Source: CF-162 sp040882565 (GTDB taxonomy: Bacteria; Chloroflexota; Dehalococcoidia; SM23-28-2; RBG-16-64-32). Taken from it: a stretch of DNA of 64,000 bases. Each line of letters starts with the position of its first letter. Positions within the stretch are counted from its first letter, which is position 1. A program made the position numbers and the translations under genes. The notes beneath the pieces are model-generated. The model was not told where the DNA came from, made no database searches, and saw only the letters and a program-made list of their open reading frames with translations. The DNA lies in NCBI GenBank assembly GCA_040882565.1, contig JBBEAZ010000011.1:1-64000 (forward strand), given 5' to 3'. This document shows, one piece after another, positions 23,469-31,975 of the stretch.

Positions 23469-24482
23469 ATGCCCCGCCCGCGCGTTTTCGTCACCCGCAA
23501 CCTGCCGGGGAACGCCCTCGATCTCCTGCGAGATGCCTGCAGTGTCACCGTCTGGCCGGGCGAGATGCCGCCGTCACCTGATGACCTGCGGCGTGAGGCG
23601 GCGTCGGCTCACGGCTTAGTGACGCTGCTCACCGATCGTGTCGACGACGCGCTGCTGGCCGCCGCACCGCAGCTCGTCGCCGTGAGCAACATGGCGACCG
23701 GGTTTGACAACATCGACGTGGCCGCGGCGAGCCAACACCTTGTTCTGGTAGCGCGGACGCCGGGTGTCCTCACCGAGACAAGCGCGGACCTCGCGTTCGG
23801 GCTGTTGCTCGCCGCTGCGCGCCGTATCGCCGAGGGCGATCGCTACGTGCGGGCCGGGAAGTGGCGGACGTGGGGTCCGGAAACGATGCTTGGTCCCGAC
23901 GTCCACGGCGCCACGCTCGGGATCGTGGGACTCGGCCGGATCGGCACGGCCGTCGCGAGACGGGCGGCGGGCTTCGGCATGCGCACCTTGTACCACAGCC
24001 GCGAACGGAAGCAGGATGCCGAGCGAGAACTCGGGGCGGAATACGCGTCGCTGGACGAGCTGCTTCGCGAGTCTGACTTCGTCTCGCTTCACAGTGCCCT
24101 CACCAACGAGACGCGCGGTCTGATCGGAGCGCGCGAGCTCGGACTGATGAAGCCAACCGCCATCCTGGTCAACACCGCGCGGGGGCCGCTCGTCGACCAG
24201 GCCGCGCTCTACGAGGCGCTGCGCTCGGGCACGATCGCCGGTGCGGCGCTTGACGTTACTGACCCGGAGCCGTTACCCGCGGACAGTCCGCTGCTCACGC
24301 TCGAGAACATCGTCATCACGCCGCACATCGCCTCGGCCAGCGTCGCCACTCGCTCGGAGATGGCGCGGCTCGCCGCCGAGAACCTGCTGGCTTGCGTGCG
24401 CGGCGAGGTCAACGAGAACGTGGTGAACGCGGAGATCGCGGACGAATGGCGCGACACTTATGCCCGGCGCGTCTCCGTGTAA
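23469..24482 (+). CDS. D-2-hydroxyacid dehydrogenase (glyoxylate/hydroxypyruvate reductase type)
   Basis: 337 aa. The Rossmann motif GIVGLGRIGTAVARR is at about residues 153-167, substrate Arg in VNTARGPLVDQ (about 240), Glu in DPEPLP (about 272) and catalytic His in ITPHIASAS (about 289). The N-terminal MPRPRVFVTRNLPGNALDLL resembles GyaR-type enzymes, which reduce glyoxylate or hydroxypyruvate to glycolate or D-glycerate. TAGAGT ends 7 nt before the ATG, so translation is likely leaderless. Confidence 0.9.
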   Translation: MPRPRVFVTRNLPGNALDLLRDACSVTVWPGEMPPSPDDLRREAASAHGLVTLLTDRVDDALLAAAPQLVAVSNMATGFDNIDVAAASQHLVLVARTPGVLTETSADLAFGLLLAAARRIAEGDRYVRAGKWRTWGPETMLGPDVHGATLGIVGLGRIGTAVARRAAGFGMRTLYHSRERKQDAERELGAEYASLDELLRESDFVSLHSALTNETRGLIGARELGLMKPTAILVNTARGPLVDQAALYEALRSGTIAGAALDVTDPEPLPADSPLLTLENIVITPHIASASVATRSEMARLAAENLLACVRGEVNENVVNAEIADEWRDTYARRVSV

Positions 24483-24506
24483 GTTGGAACCAGAAGGCAG
24501 CCAGCG

Positions 24507-26445
24507 GTGTATAGATTGCAGATGCACAAGGTTTGGTTGCTGGCTTGGACGGCGCTGCTGGCGATCTCGCTCGCCTTCGTGGCTTGCGGGGATGGCAGCG
24601 ATTCCGACGGCCCGACGGCGACGTTCAACCTCAGCCCGCTGCCGTCGCCGGTCGAGTTCAGGCAGACGCCTGAGCGTGTCGCGCTCGAGGATCCGGCGTT
24701 TGAGCCGCTGAGCGGCGCGCGAGCCTTCTTCGGGCGGCTCGGCGGGGCCGTGTACCAGATCGAGATTCCGGATGACTGGAACGGCCGGCTCGTGCTGTAC
24801 ATGCACGGCTATGGGGAGATCGGCCCCGAGGCGGGTGTCAGTGCACCCGATTTTCGGAGGTACTTAATCGGCCAGGGGATTGCCTGGGGTGCGTCGAGCT
24901 TCAGCAGCACGATGAACATCCCCGGGCGCGCGGCCGACGAGACGGCTGCTCTCTGGGACTTCTTCGCGCGGAAGTACGGCCGGCCTTCGTTCACTTACAT
25001 TACGGGCGAGTCGATGGGCGGCGCGGCGACTCACATCGCCGCCGAGCGCTACCCGGACCGCTTCGACGGTGCGCTCGGATTTTGCGGCGCTGCCGGGCTG
25101 ACGCCGGGACTGGAGGGTGGGGCGGATTTCTTCGCGGCGGCCGCCTTTGTGGCTGGAGTCACGCAGGAGGAGTTCGAGAACAGGATCGATCTGGGCAAGC
25201 TGATCCGGGAGAGGATACTGCCTGCTCTCGATGACCAGGTCGACCATGACCGCTTCGAAAGCATCATGATCGACCTCACGGGCGGGCCGCGCGCCTTCGA
25301 CCGCGAGGGCTTCCACCTGGAGGAGGAGATCAATTGGCACCGGTCAGAACAGGCAGTCACGGTGGGCCTCTCGGACAACGATGACAGGACGTATGAACTC
25401 GGCCCGCTCAGTGACGTGGCGAGTGATGCCTTCAACGATGGAGTAATCCGCCTCACGGCCAACGAAGGCGTGCTAAGCAGTTTCACCTATGGCAACGACA
25501 TCACGGGCGATCTGCAGATGCCGGTGCTGACGTTGCACACGACGGGGGACGGACAGGTGCCGATCGAGCAGGCGCGGCTACTGCGGCGGCTCGTGGATGA
25601 GGCCGGCAAGACCGACCTGCTTGTGCAGCGGGTGTTTCGCGACCTGAACCACTGTGGCTTCTCGATCGCCGAATGGGAAGCAAGTCTTGAGGACCTCATG
25701 GCGTGGGTGGAGAACGGGGTGAAGCCGGAGGGCGAGGATTTGCTCGTTGAGGACTTGAGGACGTTGGGTGGAAGGTTCGAGATCACTCCTCGTGAAGGAA
25801 CCGCAGCGGCGGACGCTGTGGCCGGCGCCTCCGCTCGCGCCGTCGTGCGCGGGAAACTTACACTGGACGGCGAGCCCTTCGATGCGAGATGGCTTGGCGC
25901 GATTGTTCGTCGAGGCGGACTGGTCACGCCATGCCAGGTCACACTCCCGCCCGTGGAGGACGGTCGCTACGAGATCAGCGTTTTCGCCGACGCTGAGTCG
26001 AGCGGTTGCGGAGCACCGGGTGGCGAGATCCTGCTGTGGACGTTCACGCGAGGCAAGAAGCTATTCAGTCAGGAGCCGGTGGCGTGGCCGGGCGATGTGG
26101 GAACGGCCAGCTTCGACACAAGCTTCTCCGTGTCGAGGCCTGAAGGTGACGCATTGCGGACCACCGACTTTAACGGGGCAGTCTACAACGAAAGCGGGGA
26201 GAGCCTGCCGGCCCGGCACTCGTATCGAAGCGTACATCGGTGGCGTACTGTGCGGCGTCGCGTCGCAGCGGCGGGGCGGGAGCTTCACAGGCTTCATCCT
26301 GGCTGTCGCCGGGCCCGACTCGGTTGACGGATGCGATGAAGGCGCGACCATCACCTTCCGCATCGACGGCCAGCCGGCTGTGGAGACAGCCGTCAACGAC
26401 TTCAATGAGGACGGCGGGGACCCGCTCGATCTGACGCTGCGCTAA
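24507..26445 (+). CDS. lipoprotein alpha/beta hydrolase, frameshifted near the 3' end
   Basis: A signal peptide with lipobox VAC (about residue 27) is followed by an alpha/beta hydrolase domain: VLYMHGYGEIG, nucleophile elbow TGESMGGAAT (Ser about 171), Asp in LHTTGDGQVP, His in LNHCGFS. This is the tannase/S9-like arrangement. The frame from 24507 stops at 26327, but from about 26214 homologous-looking sequence (GTRIEAYIGGVLCGVA...GATITFRIDGQ) continues in the +1 frame to 26445. One extra C in the run at 26212-26214 explains the switch. The joined product would be about 645 aa with a C-terminal beta-rich module. Confidence 0.75.
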
Positions 26446-26522
26446 GCGGTCCGCGTGCTAGCCCAGGAGGATCGTCTGGGCGATCATCAGCGGCATCGGC
26501 CGCTGGTATAATCGAACGGCGA

Positions 26523-26597
26523 GCGGGAGTAGCTCAGTGGTAGAGCATCTGCTTCCCAAGCAGAGGGTCGCGGGTTCGAGCCCCGTCTCCCGCTCCA
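26523..26597 (+). tRNA. tRNA-Gly (anticodon CCC), CCA encoded
   Basis: Acceptor stem GCGGGAG/CTCCCGC, D-arm AGCTCAGTGGTAGAGC, anticodon arm TCTGC-TTCCCAA-GCAGA with CCC at 34-36, T-arm CGGGTTCGAGCCCCG, discriminator T and genomic CCA. All arms pair. Its 3' half is repeated at 28265 and 30091, marking it as an integration site. Confidence 0.95.
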
Positions 26598-26611
26598 GAT
26601 ACGATTTCGGG
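26553..26611 (+). repeat. attachment-type direct repeat, copy 1 (inside tRNA-Gly)
   Basis: The anticodon-loop-to-CCA part of the tRNA plus 14 nt beyond it. This 59-bp stretch recurs exactly at 30091-30149, and its first 47 bp recur at 28265-28311. Copy 1 is the reconstituted full tRNA end (attL-like). Confidence 0.8.
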
Positions 26612-26954
26612 GACCGAGCGTCGCCATATGGTCGTCGTTTTCTGGCAGTCAGATGCTCTCGTGCTCCCATTTCGTATCTACCGCGCTGCCCATCTGACTT
26701 AGCGCAGATACGACTTCGGGGCCACCTGACGTGCAGGCTGATGGGCACCTCGTTTTATCGTGTCTTCGTCTGCTGTACAATCCGTCCAACGATTCGGACG
26801 GCGTGTTCGACCATGGCGAACAGGGCATACCCGACTGGACAATCCACCTGTTTATCAACAACTCTTGCACCGCCGGCGGCACCTGATGCCACTCGTGATC
26901 ATCGTTCTCAACACAACGCATCAGCTAACCTCCCCGTTCGGCTATAATTCCCGG
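26612..26954. other. non-coding stretch between tRNA-Gly and methyltransferase
   Basis: About 340 bases with no convincing gene. It contains a second near-copy of the tRNA-flanking sequence (AGATACGACTTCGGGG at about 26706), an inverted GTCAGATG pair (26648 and 26691-26698), and at its right end the methyltransferase -10 box. AT content is higher than average, as in a recombination-site flank. Confidence 0.4.
26943..26954 (+). promoter_or_regulatory. -10 box placed for a leaderless methyltransferase transcript
   Basis: A perfect TATAAT (26943-26948) lies 6 nt before ATG 26955, with no Shine-Dalgarno in between. No strong -35 is seen. Confidence 0.55.
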
Positions 26955-27746
26955 ATGCCAATGCGACGTCTGGCCGAGGAACGTTCCAAGTTGTTCGACC
27001 AGGAAGCCGAGTGCTACGACCGGTGCCGGCCGACCTATCCGGCTGCGGTGATCGATGAGCTGCTCAGTCCGAAACCGGCGTGTCTAGACGTGCTAGACGT
27101 GGGTTGTGGCACCGGCATCGCTTCGCGACAGATGGCCGAGCAGGGGGCCAACGTTCTTGGCGTCGAAGTCGCGCCACGAATGGCGGAGATCGCCCGCAAC
27201 CACGGAATCGAAGTGGAGGTCGACGCCTTCGAGGACTGGGACGCCGCCGGCCGCACCTTCGACCGGGTGATTTCGGCGCAGGCTTGGCACTGGCTTGACC
27301 TGCCGCTCAGTACCGCGAAGGCGGCTTCGCTGCTGCGACCCGGCGGTAGGCTTTGCCTGATCTGGAGCGCCGGCTGTCACCCCGACGATCTCGCCGACGC
27401 TCTCGCCGAGGTATATGCGCGTTTATTCCCGACCGTCGGTAACGCTGGCTTCGGGTATGCGGCCAGCCGGCCAACGGATAGGAGGACCGGACTGACCTCG
27501 GTCGTCGAGGCCATCGCGGCGGTGCCGGAGTTCGCCACGGCGACGGAGAACTGGTTCCCCTGGGCCCGCGAGTACGACAGGAACCAATGGCTGGACCTGC
27601 TTCAATCACGCAGCGACCATGTCGCCCTTGACTCTGCTGTCAGAGAGCGTTTGTTCGAAGCGATCGGGGCGGCCATCGATGACCACGGTGGCTCTTTCGT
27701 CATGAGCTTCGAGACCGGCCTCATCACCGCGACCCGGCTGGCGTAG
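26955..27746 (+). CDS. class I SAM-dependent methyltransferase
   Basis: 263 aa from ATG 26955. The SAM motif I is VLDVGCGTGIASRQMAEQGANVLGVEVA (about residues 41-68; motif core DVGCGTG), followed by motif II-like RVISAQAWHWLD and motif III LLRPGGRLCLIW. It belongs to the Methyltransf_11 group resembling ubiquinone/SAM methyltransferases; the FDQEAECYDRCRPTYP start is typical. It lies between attachment repeats 1 and 2, so it may be cargo of the integrated element. Its 3' end overlaps the Rep stump by 23 bp. Confidence 0.85.
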   Translation: MPMRRLAEERSKLFDQEAECYDRCRPTYPAAVIDELLSPKPACLDVLDVGCGTGIASRQMAEQGANVLGVEVAPRMAEIARNHGIEVEVDAFEDWDAAGRTFDRVISAQAWHWLDLPLSTAKAASLLRPGGRLCLIWSAGCHPDDLADALAEVYARLFPTVGNAGFGYAASRPTDRRTGLTSVVEAIAAVPEFATATENWFPWAREYDRNQWLDLLQSRSDHVALDSAVRERLFEAIGAAIDDHGGSFVMSFETGLITATRLA

Positions 27747-28251
27747 TCGTCGGCCATAGCAACGAGCGCTCTCCAGACGTCGGTTCCGGCGTGCCGCTAC
27801 GCCATTCATCTTCCGCCACTCCTTCGCGCAGCCGTCGGCGCTCCGCTTCGCTCTCGCGGCGGTCGTAGCGCCACGGCGACACGGACAAGAACTCCTCGCC
27901 CGTGCTCAACAGCTGCGTGGGAAACTTGCCCGCGAGCGGGGAGCGCGGGCTCCACTTCACACGCCAACCCGCCGAGCACGACCACACGCGCCGACCAGTC
28001 GGCCACGCCTCCACGTCCTTGAGTAGATATTTGGCGAAGTAGTTGACGCCGCCGCCGATGTTTCGCAGCAGCCGCACATCGACGATGTAGCCGAAGCCAG
28101 CTTGCACGGCGAGTTTCTGCAGCAGCCCTTTCGGTAGCCATTGCAGACCACGCAGCGCAAGGTGATAGTGGATCGCACCGCGCGCTTGCACTTCACCGAC
28201 GCGGAAGAACTGGATCGACTTTCGCGCAGCCGGGAACGCTTGCCGGATCAA
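27724..28251 (-). pseudogene. rolling-circle replication (Rep) protein, N-terminally truncated
   Basis: 175 aa from a TTG at 28251; the frame stays open upstream through the tRNA-like repeat to a stop at 28357-28359, without any ATG or GTG. It contains FFRVGEVQARGAIHYHLALRG (HUH-type metal motif, HYH), YIVDVRLLRNIGGGVNYFAKYLLK (the conserved YxxKY helix) and GRRVWSCS. This is the C-terminal half of a G2P/RepSA-like rolling-circle initiator. The N-terminal part is missing, cut exactly at repeat copy 2. It is the stump of a small plasmid or filamentous-phage replicon integrated at tRNA-Gly. Confidence 0.65.
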
Positions 28252-28264
28252 CTCGATAAGGTGA

Positions 28265-28311
28265 TTCCCAAGCAGAGGGTCGCGGGTTCGAGCCCCGTCT
28301 CCCGCTCCAGA
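28265..28311 (+). repeat. attachment-type direct repeat, copy 2 (tRNA-Gly 3' end)
   Basis: 47 bp identical to tRNA-Gly from the anticodon loop through CCA+GA. There is no 5' half of a tRNA, so this is not a functional tRNA. It sits exactly where the Rep gene is truncated. Confidence 0.8.
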
Positions 28312-28429
28312 AAGTATTTGAGAAGGAGTTGCGAGTGCCTGAAGTCTTCGCCCCGTCTACCGGCGAGCCGGCCGTGACTCCGTGCGAGTCGCGTAGTATC
28401 CTCCTCGTCGGAGGCAGGATGGCGGCATC

Positions 28430-29809
28430 ATGACCCAAAGCTCGGAGTACATCCCGCCCGCCTCGTCGGGCGCATACCCTGTTCGAACAGGAAACCATGT
28501 GCGCCCGCTCGTGGACGGCGAGCCAGCGTTCCGTCGTATCTGCGAGGCGCTCGAGAGTGCGAAGAAGAGCGCCTGGGTGACGGTTGCGTTCATCGATCGT
28601 GACGTGCAGATGCCGGACGGGCGCGGCAGTTTCTTCGATGTCCTCGACCACGCTGCGAACAGAGGGCTGGACGTACGCGCCCTCTGCTGGCGATTTGAGC
28701 CGCACGGAGAGCCACGGCTGGTTGCGTCGGCGTTCAGGGGTGACGAGGAGGAACGCGCCTGGCTGACCGACCGGGGATCCCGCTTTCGCGTGCGCTGGGA
28801 CCACAACCCGGGCTACTGCCACCATCAGAAGAGCTGGGTGATCGACGCCGGGCAGCTGGAAGAGACCGCGTTCGTCGGCGGGATCAATCTGCACCACAAC
28901 TCTGTTGTGCCGGCCGGTCACCCGTTACCGGAACCCGCGCGGGGGAGCACCCACGACGTGTACACGGAACTTCGCGGACCGGCAGCCACGGACGTGCACC
29001 ATAACTTCGTCCAGCGCTGGAACGAAGCGAGCGAGCGAGAGCACGACCACGGTTTTTGGTTGGACGGCGACGACCTCCCCTTTCCCAGCACGTGCTCGGC
29101 GCCGGCTGGGGATGCGATCTTGCAGATCACAAGGACGGTTCGCGCTGGGCTGTACTCCGACGATACGCCGACGCCGGGCGGCAAGCCTTTTCCAATCGCA
29201 GACGGTGAGGGCAGCATCCTTGAACAGTACGTCGCGGCGATCGACGCGGCGTGTCAAGCGATTTATATCGAGGATCAAGCGATCGGTTCGCCGGTGGTCG
29301 TTACGAGGCTTGAGGAAGCGCTGAAGCGCGGGGTGGACGTGACGTTCCTCGTGCCGGGGGTTCCTCACCCGGATATGGCAGCGGCGAGGAAAGCTGCGTC
29401 TTCGGGGCCGTTTTTCGATCAAATGGCCCGCCTCGGCCAGCACGAGAACTTCCTCCTGGCCGGGATAGCCGGTAATAGGCCGGGCGGCGGATATTACGAC
29501 ATATATGTCCACGCAAAGATCGCGCTCGTCGACGACGTCTGGGCGACGATCGGCTCCGCCAACATCGCAAACCGCAGCTTCTATCGCGACACCGAACTCA
29601 ACGCCTCGTTCTGGCACCCTGAGATGGTACGGGCGTTGCGGGTGGATCTGCTCGCAGAGCATCTGGGCGAAGATACGGAGAGGCTCGATGCTCGCGAAGC
29701 GATGCGCCGATACCGCGATGCCGCGCGGGACAACGCATCGCGTAGGCGGACCGGAGTACCTCTTCAGGGGTTGGCGCACGCGCTTGACCCTGCCATCTAC
29801 GGACTCTAG
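28430..29809 (+). CDS. phospholipase D-like protein with two HKD motifs
   Basis: 459 aa. The two catalytic HxKx4D motifs are HHQKSWVID (about residue 136) and VHAKIALVDD (about 361), followed by IGSAN-like sequences (FVGGINLH and TIGSANIANRS). This is the full pseudo-dimeric PLD fold found in phospholipases D and cardiolipin synthases. There is no signal peptide or transmembrane helix. It lies between repeat copies 2 and 3 and may be cargo of the integrated DNA or an original chromosomal gene. Confidence 0.85.
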   Translation: MTQSSEYIPPASSGAYPVRTGNHVRPLVDGEPAFRRICEALESAKKSAWVTVAFIDRDVQMPDGRGSFFDVLDHAANRGLDVRALCWRFEPHGEPRLVASAFRGDEEERAWLTDRGSRFRVRWDHNPGYCHHQKSWVIDAGQLEETAFVGGINLHHNSVVPAGHPLPEPARGSTHDVYTELRGPAATDVHHNFVQRWNEASEREHDHGFWLDGDDLPFPSTCSAPAGDAILQITRTVRAGLYSDDTPTPGGKPFPIADGEGSILEQYVAAIDAACQAIYIEDQAIGSPVVVTRLEEALKRGVDVTFLVPGVPHPDMAAARKAASSGPFFDQMARLGQHENFLLAGIAGNRPGGGYYDIYVHAKIALVDDVWATIGSANIANRSFYRDTELNASFWHPEMVRALRVDLLAEHLGEDTERLDAREAMRRYRDAARDNASRRRTGVPLQGLAHALDPAIYGL

Positions 29810-29833
29810 GCGAAGCAACGAAGGGGACACATT

Positions 29834-30010
29834 GCGCGGCCTCTGGTGCGGAAACTGGTTCCTCGTGCCGACCTCGGTGAGTTTGTGGCGAAAGGGATCG
29901 AAGGAACCGGTGCGGATTTCCGAGGTCGACTGGCGCAGCTAGTAGTCAGATGGCTTGACGAACCGGCAGGCCAAAATCCAAACTTCAATCAGATGCTCAG
30001 CACGTCCTGA
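29834..30010 (+). pseudogene. possible C-terminal gene remnant before repeat copy 3
   Basis: A 58-codon open frame ending at TGA 30008 translates to a plausible globular tail (LVPRADLGEFVAKGIEGT, then RLAQLVVRWLDEPA) with codon use like neighbouring genes. There is no good start codon or ribosome-binding site and no recognised family. It may be the end of a gene lost by deletion. Confidence 0.3.
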
Positions 30011-30090
30011 GTCAGATGCCCAAAACGACCGGTTTTTAGGCAAAAATTGCCGGAGCGCGTCCGGAGCGGCAAGAAAAGCGACCCATCCGA

Positions 30091-30149
30091 TTCCCAAGCA
30101 GAGGGTCGCGGGTTCGAGCCCCGTCTCCCGCTCCAGATACGATTTCGGG
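30091..30149 (+). repeat. attachment-type direct repeat, copy 3 (tRNA-Gly 3' end)
   Basis: 59 bp identical to copy 1 including 14 nt past the CCA, but preceded by unrelated sequence. It corresponds to the distal (attR-like) junction of the integrated region; the interval copy 1 to copy 3 is about 3.5 kb. Confidence 0.8.
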
Positions 30150-30255
30150 CCCGACAGGTCCGGCGATTCCCGCACTCAGAAGTCAATCCAAGCGGTGCCC
30201 GTTGGCGATTACATGTAGGGACGCTGAAGTCGACCTTTTGAGGCGACACGCGTCG

Positions 30256-30480
30256 TTATTCGACAATGCCTTCGCGCACGGCCTTGGCCGCGGCGCCGGC
30301 ACGCGAGGCGACGCCAAGCTTGGCCAGAATGTGGGCAACGTGCGTTTCGACGGTGCGGTCGCCGATGCCAAGGGCAGTAGCGATTTCGCGGGCCGTCTTG
30401 CCCCAGGCGATGTGCTGAAGGATCTCGATCTCGCGGGGCGTTATGCCGTGTTGCGATGGCGCAGGTGTCGAAAAAAACGG
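30256..30480 (-). pseudogene. LuxR/GerE-type HTH domain, C-terminal stump
   Basis: The minus strand encodes about 70 residues with a clear LuxR-type DNA-binding domain: TPREIEILQHIAWGKTAREI, ATALGIGDRTVETHVAHILAK, LGVASRAGAAAKAV, ending at TAA 30256-30258. The usual N-terminal receiver or sensor domain is missing; the frame meets unrelated coding sequence at about 30480. The normal protein would be a NarL-type response regulator. No start codon of quality remains. Confidence 0.7.
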
Positions 30481-30485
30481 ACCGA

Positions 30486-30701
30486 GTAAGGGGAGTCTTT
30501 CTTTATGAACCAGACGAAAGTCAGATTTTCCGGAACCTCCGCGCCCGTGAGCCAGACGCCGACGAGCCCGCGAAAAGAGCGCGTGTGAGCTGGCTGTACG
30601 GGCAATGGCTCAAGGATGATTGTCAGAGATTCGGATTAGCGGCGTTACCGTCTCGTCCGTGGGATAGTTTGCTTGACCGGATCGGAGATGCCGTAACCTG
30701 A
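30486..30701 (+). pseudogene. P-loop kinase-like protein, C-terminal stump
   Basis: The plus-strand frame (ATG 30456 in frame) ends VSWLYGQWLKDDCQRFGLAALPSRPWDSLLDRIGDAV. The pattern GLxxLPxRPWDxLxxRI is typical of the C-terminus of small nucleoside/cytidylate-kinase-like ATPases. The Walker A half is absent. Its truncated 5' end abuts the truncated 5' end of the LuxR stump, indicating a deletion between two divergent genes. Confidence 0.45.
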
Positions 30702-30800
30702 AGGAATGAACCAACTTTTGTGCCGGCGCATCTGTTCAGCTAGATCAGTACGGCGGTCCTGCCGTCGCCTTGACGTGACCGCCGTGGCGGACGGCTCACC

Positions 30801-31364
30801 GTGGCGATAGCGATGCGGGATCAGTTCCTCGTCCGGGCTCCGATCGATGATGTCTGGGAGTTCCTGATGGACCCGCGCCGCGTAGTCCCTTGCATGCCAG
30901 GGGCTCACCTTGACGAGATCGAGTCCGACCGGGCGTTTCTCGGAAGCGTCAAGCTCGCCGTCGGGCCGTTCACGACGAGCTACAAGGGGCGCGTGGAGTT
31001 TGCAGAGGTGGATGAGTCGCTGCACAGGGCACGGCTCACGGCCGAAGGGCAGGAGCGCGGCGGCGGTGCTGCCCGCGCTTCGATGGTCAGCTCGCTGCGA
31101 ACGGTTGAAGACGGCACAGAGGTCGCCGTTGACGTCTCCGTCGATGGGGCGAGCAGGATCGTGCACATGCGTCTGGGCTTGACAGATAACCTGGCACAAG
31201 AGCTGTTCGGCCAGCTCGTAGCTTGCGTGAAGGAGCGACTCGAAGCGCCACCGGGGGCGACATCCGCCGTTGCAACGCCGGCCGAAGCTGCGCCGGTGCA
31301 GATCCTTCCACTTCTTGCGAAAGCGTTTGCCCGACGCTTCCGCGCAAAGAGAGCGCCGCAGTAA
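30801..31364 (+). CDS. CoxG-like SRPBCC protein
   Basis: 187 aa (GTG start; ATG 30813 is possible). FLVRAPIDDVWEFLMDPRRVVPCMPGAH and the following GSVKLAVGPFTTSYKGRVEF are the signature of the CO-dehydrogenase subunit G (CoxG) branch of SRPBCC proteins, which recruit or mature molybdo-hydroxylases at the membrane. The Ala/Pro-rich C-terminal tail ends in a basic helix. No cox/xanthine dehydrogenase genes are in the window. Confidence 0.8.
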   Translation: MAIAMRDQFLVRAPIDDVWEFLMDPRRVVPCMPGAHLDEIESDRAFLGSVKLAVGPFTTSYKGRVEFAEVDESLHRARLTAEGQERGGGAARASMVSSLRTVEDGTEVAVDVSVDGASRIVHMRLGLTDNLAQELFGQLVACVKERLEAPPGATSAVATPAEAAPVQILPLLAKAFARRFRAKRAPQ

Positions 31365-31379
31365 GACGTGCCGCAGCCG

Positions 31380-31880
31380 TCAGGCTGACGGACGGCGATC
31401 GGCGGCCTTCGGAACGATGATGACGACCCCGAAACCTACGGCTCGCGCGACCCTCACTGCGCGCGTCGCGGCCCAGCGGATCAGCGGCGGCAAGTCGCCG
31501 AGATCAGGCATCGCATAGCCGGGTGCCGAGACCAGGGCGTGGCCTTCGCGGGCGCGGCCTCTCAGCCAGTAGCGCACGTCGGGGTTGGCATGCGCGTTGG
31601 ATAGCCAGTCCGCGCGCCTTCCCAGTACCGTGCTGATCCAGAGGCAGCCAGCGGGACCCAGCGTCGCGAGAAGCGGCGTGCGGTACGTCTGGCCGCTTCG
31701 CCGCCCGGTGGTCTCGAGCACGATGAGACCAGCGGGGAGGAGTCCCGGGGACGCGAAACCGGACCGGACGCGAGGCTCGACGCGCGCGTTCAGCCGGCGA
31801 AAAACATCGCCAGCGGACTTGCGAGGGGCTTTCGATTTGTTAGCCCGGAGACGCTGGGACTTCGGTAGATCACTGGCCAT
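31380..31880 (-). CDS. F420H2-dependent nitroreductase (Ddn) family protein
   Basis: 166 aa from ATG 31880. LIVLETTGRRSGQTYRTPLLATLG, then RRADWLSNAHANPDVRYWLRGR is the DUF385/deazaflavin-dependent nitroreductase pattern of Ddn-like split-barrel proteins, which reduce quinones or nitro compounds with F420H2. This supports an F420-producing host. It converges with the CoxG-like gene. Confidence 0.8.
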   Translation of the reverse strand: MASDLPKSQRLRANKSKAPRKSAGDVFRRLNARVEPRVRSGFASPGLLPAGLIVLETTGRRSGQTYRTPLLATLGPAGCLWISTVLGRRADWLSNAHANPDVRYWLRGRAREGHALVSAPGYAMPDLGDLPPLIRWAATRAVRVARAVGFGVVIIVPKAADRRPSA

Positions 31881-31975
31881 GCCTCGATGATAGACGAAGA
31901 AGGGCGGCGTGAGGGCGGCGAAATAGATCAATGGATCTCGGAGAACGGATCGCGAACGGGCTAATCGAGCTCGGG

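Noticed and set aside
28265..28311. A second tRNA gene
   Set aside because: Only the 3' half is present; there is no acceptor 5' strand or D-arm.
28193..28921. 242-codon minus-strand ORF spanning repeat copy 2
   Set aside because: Shadow of the phospholipase D-like gene; no family resemblance.
30091..30149. A third tRNA gene
   Set aside because: Same reason: 3' half only.
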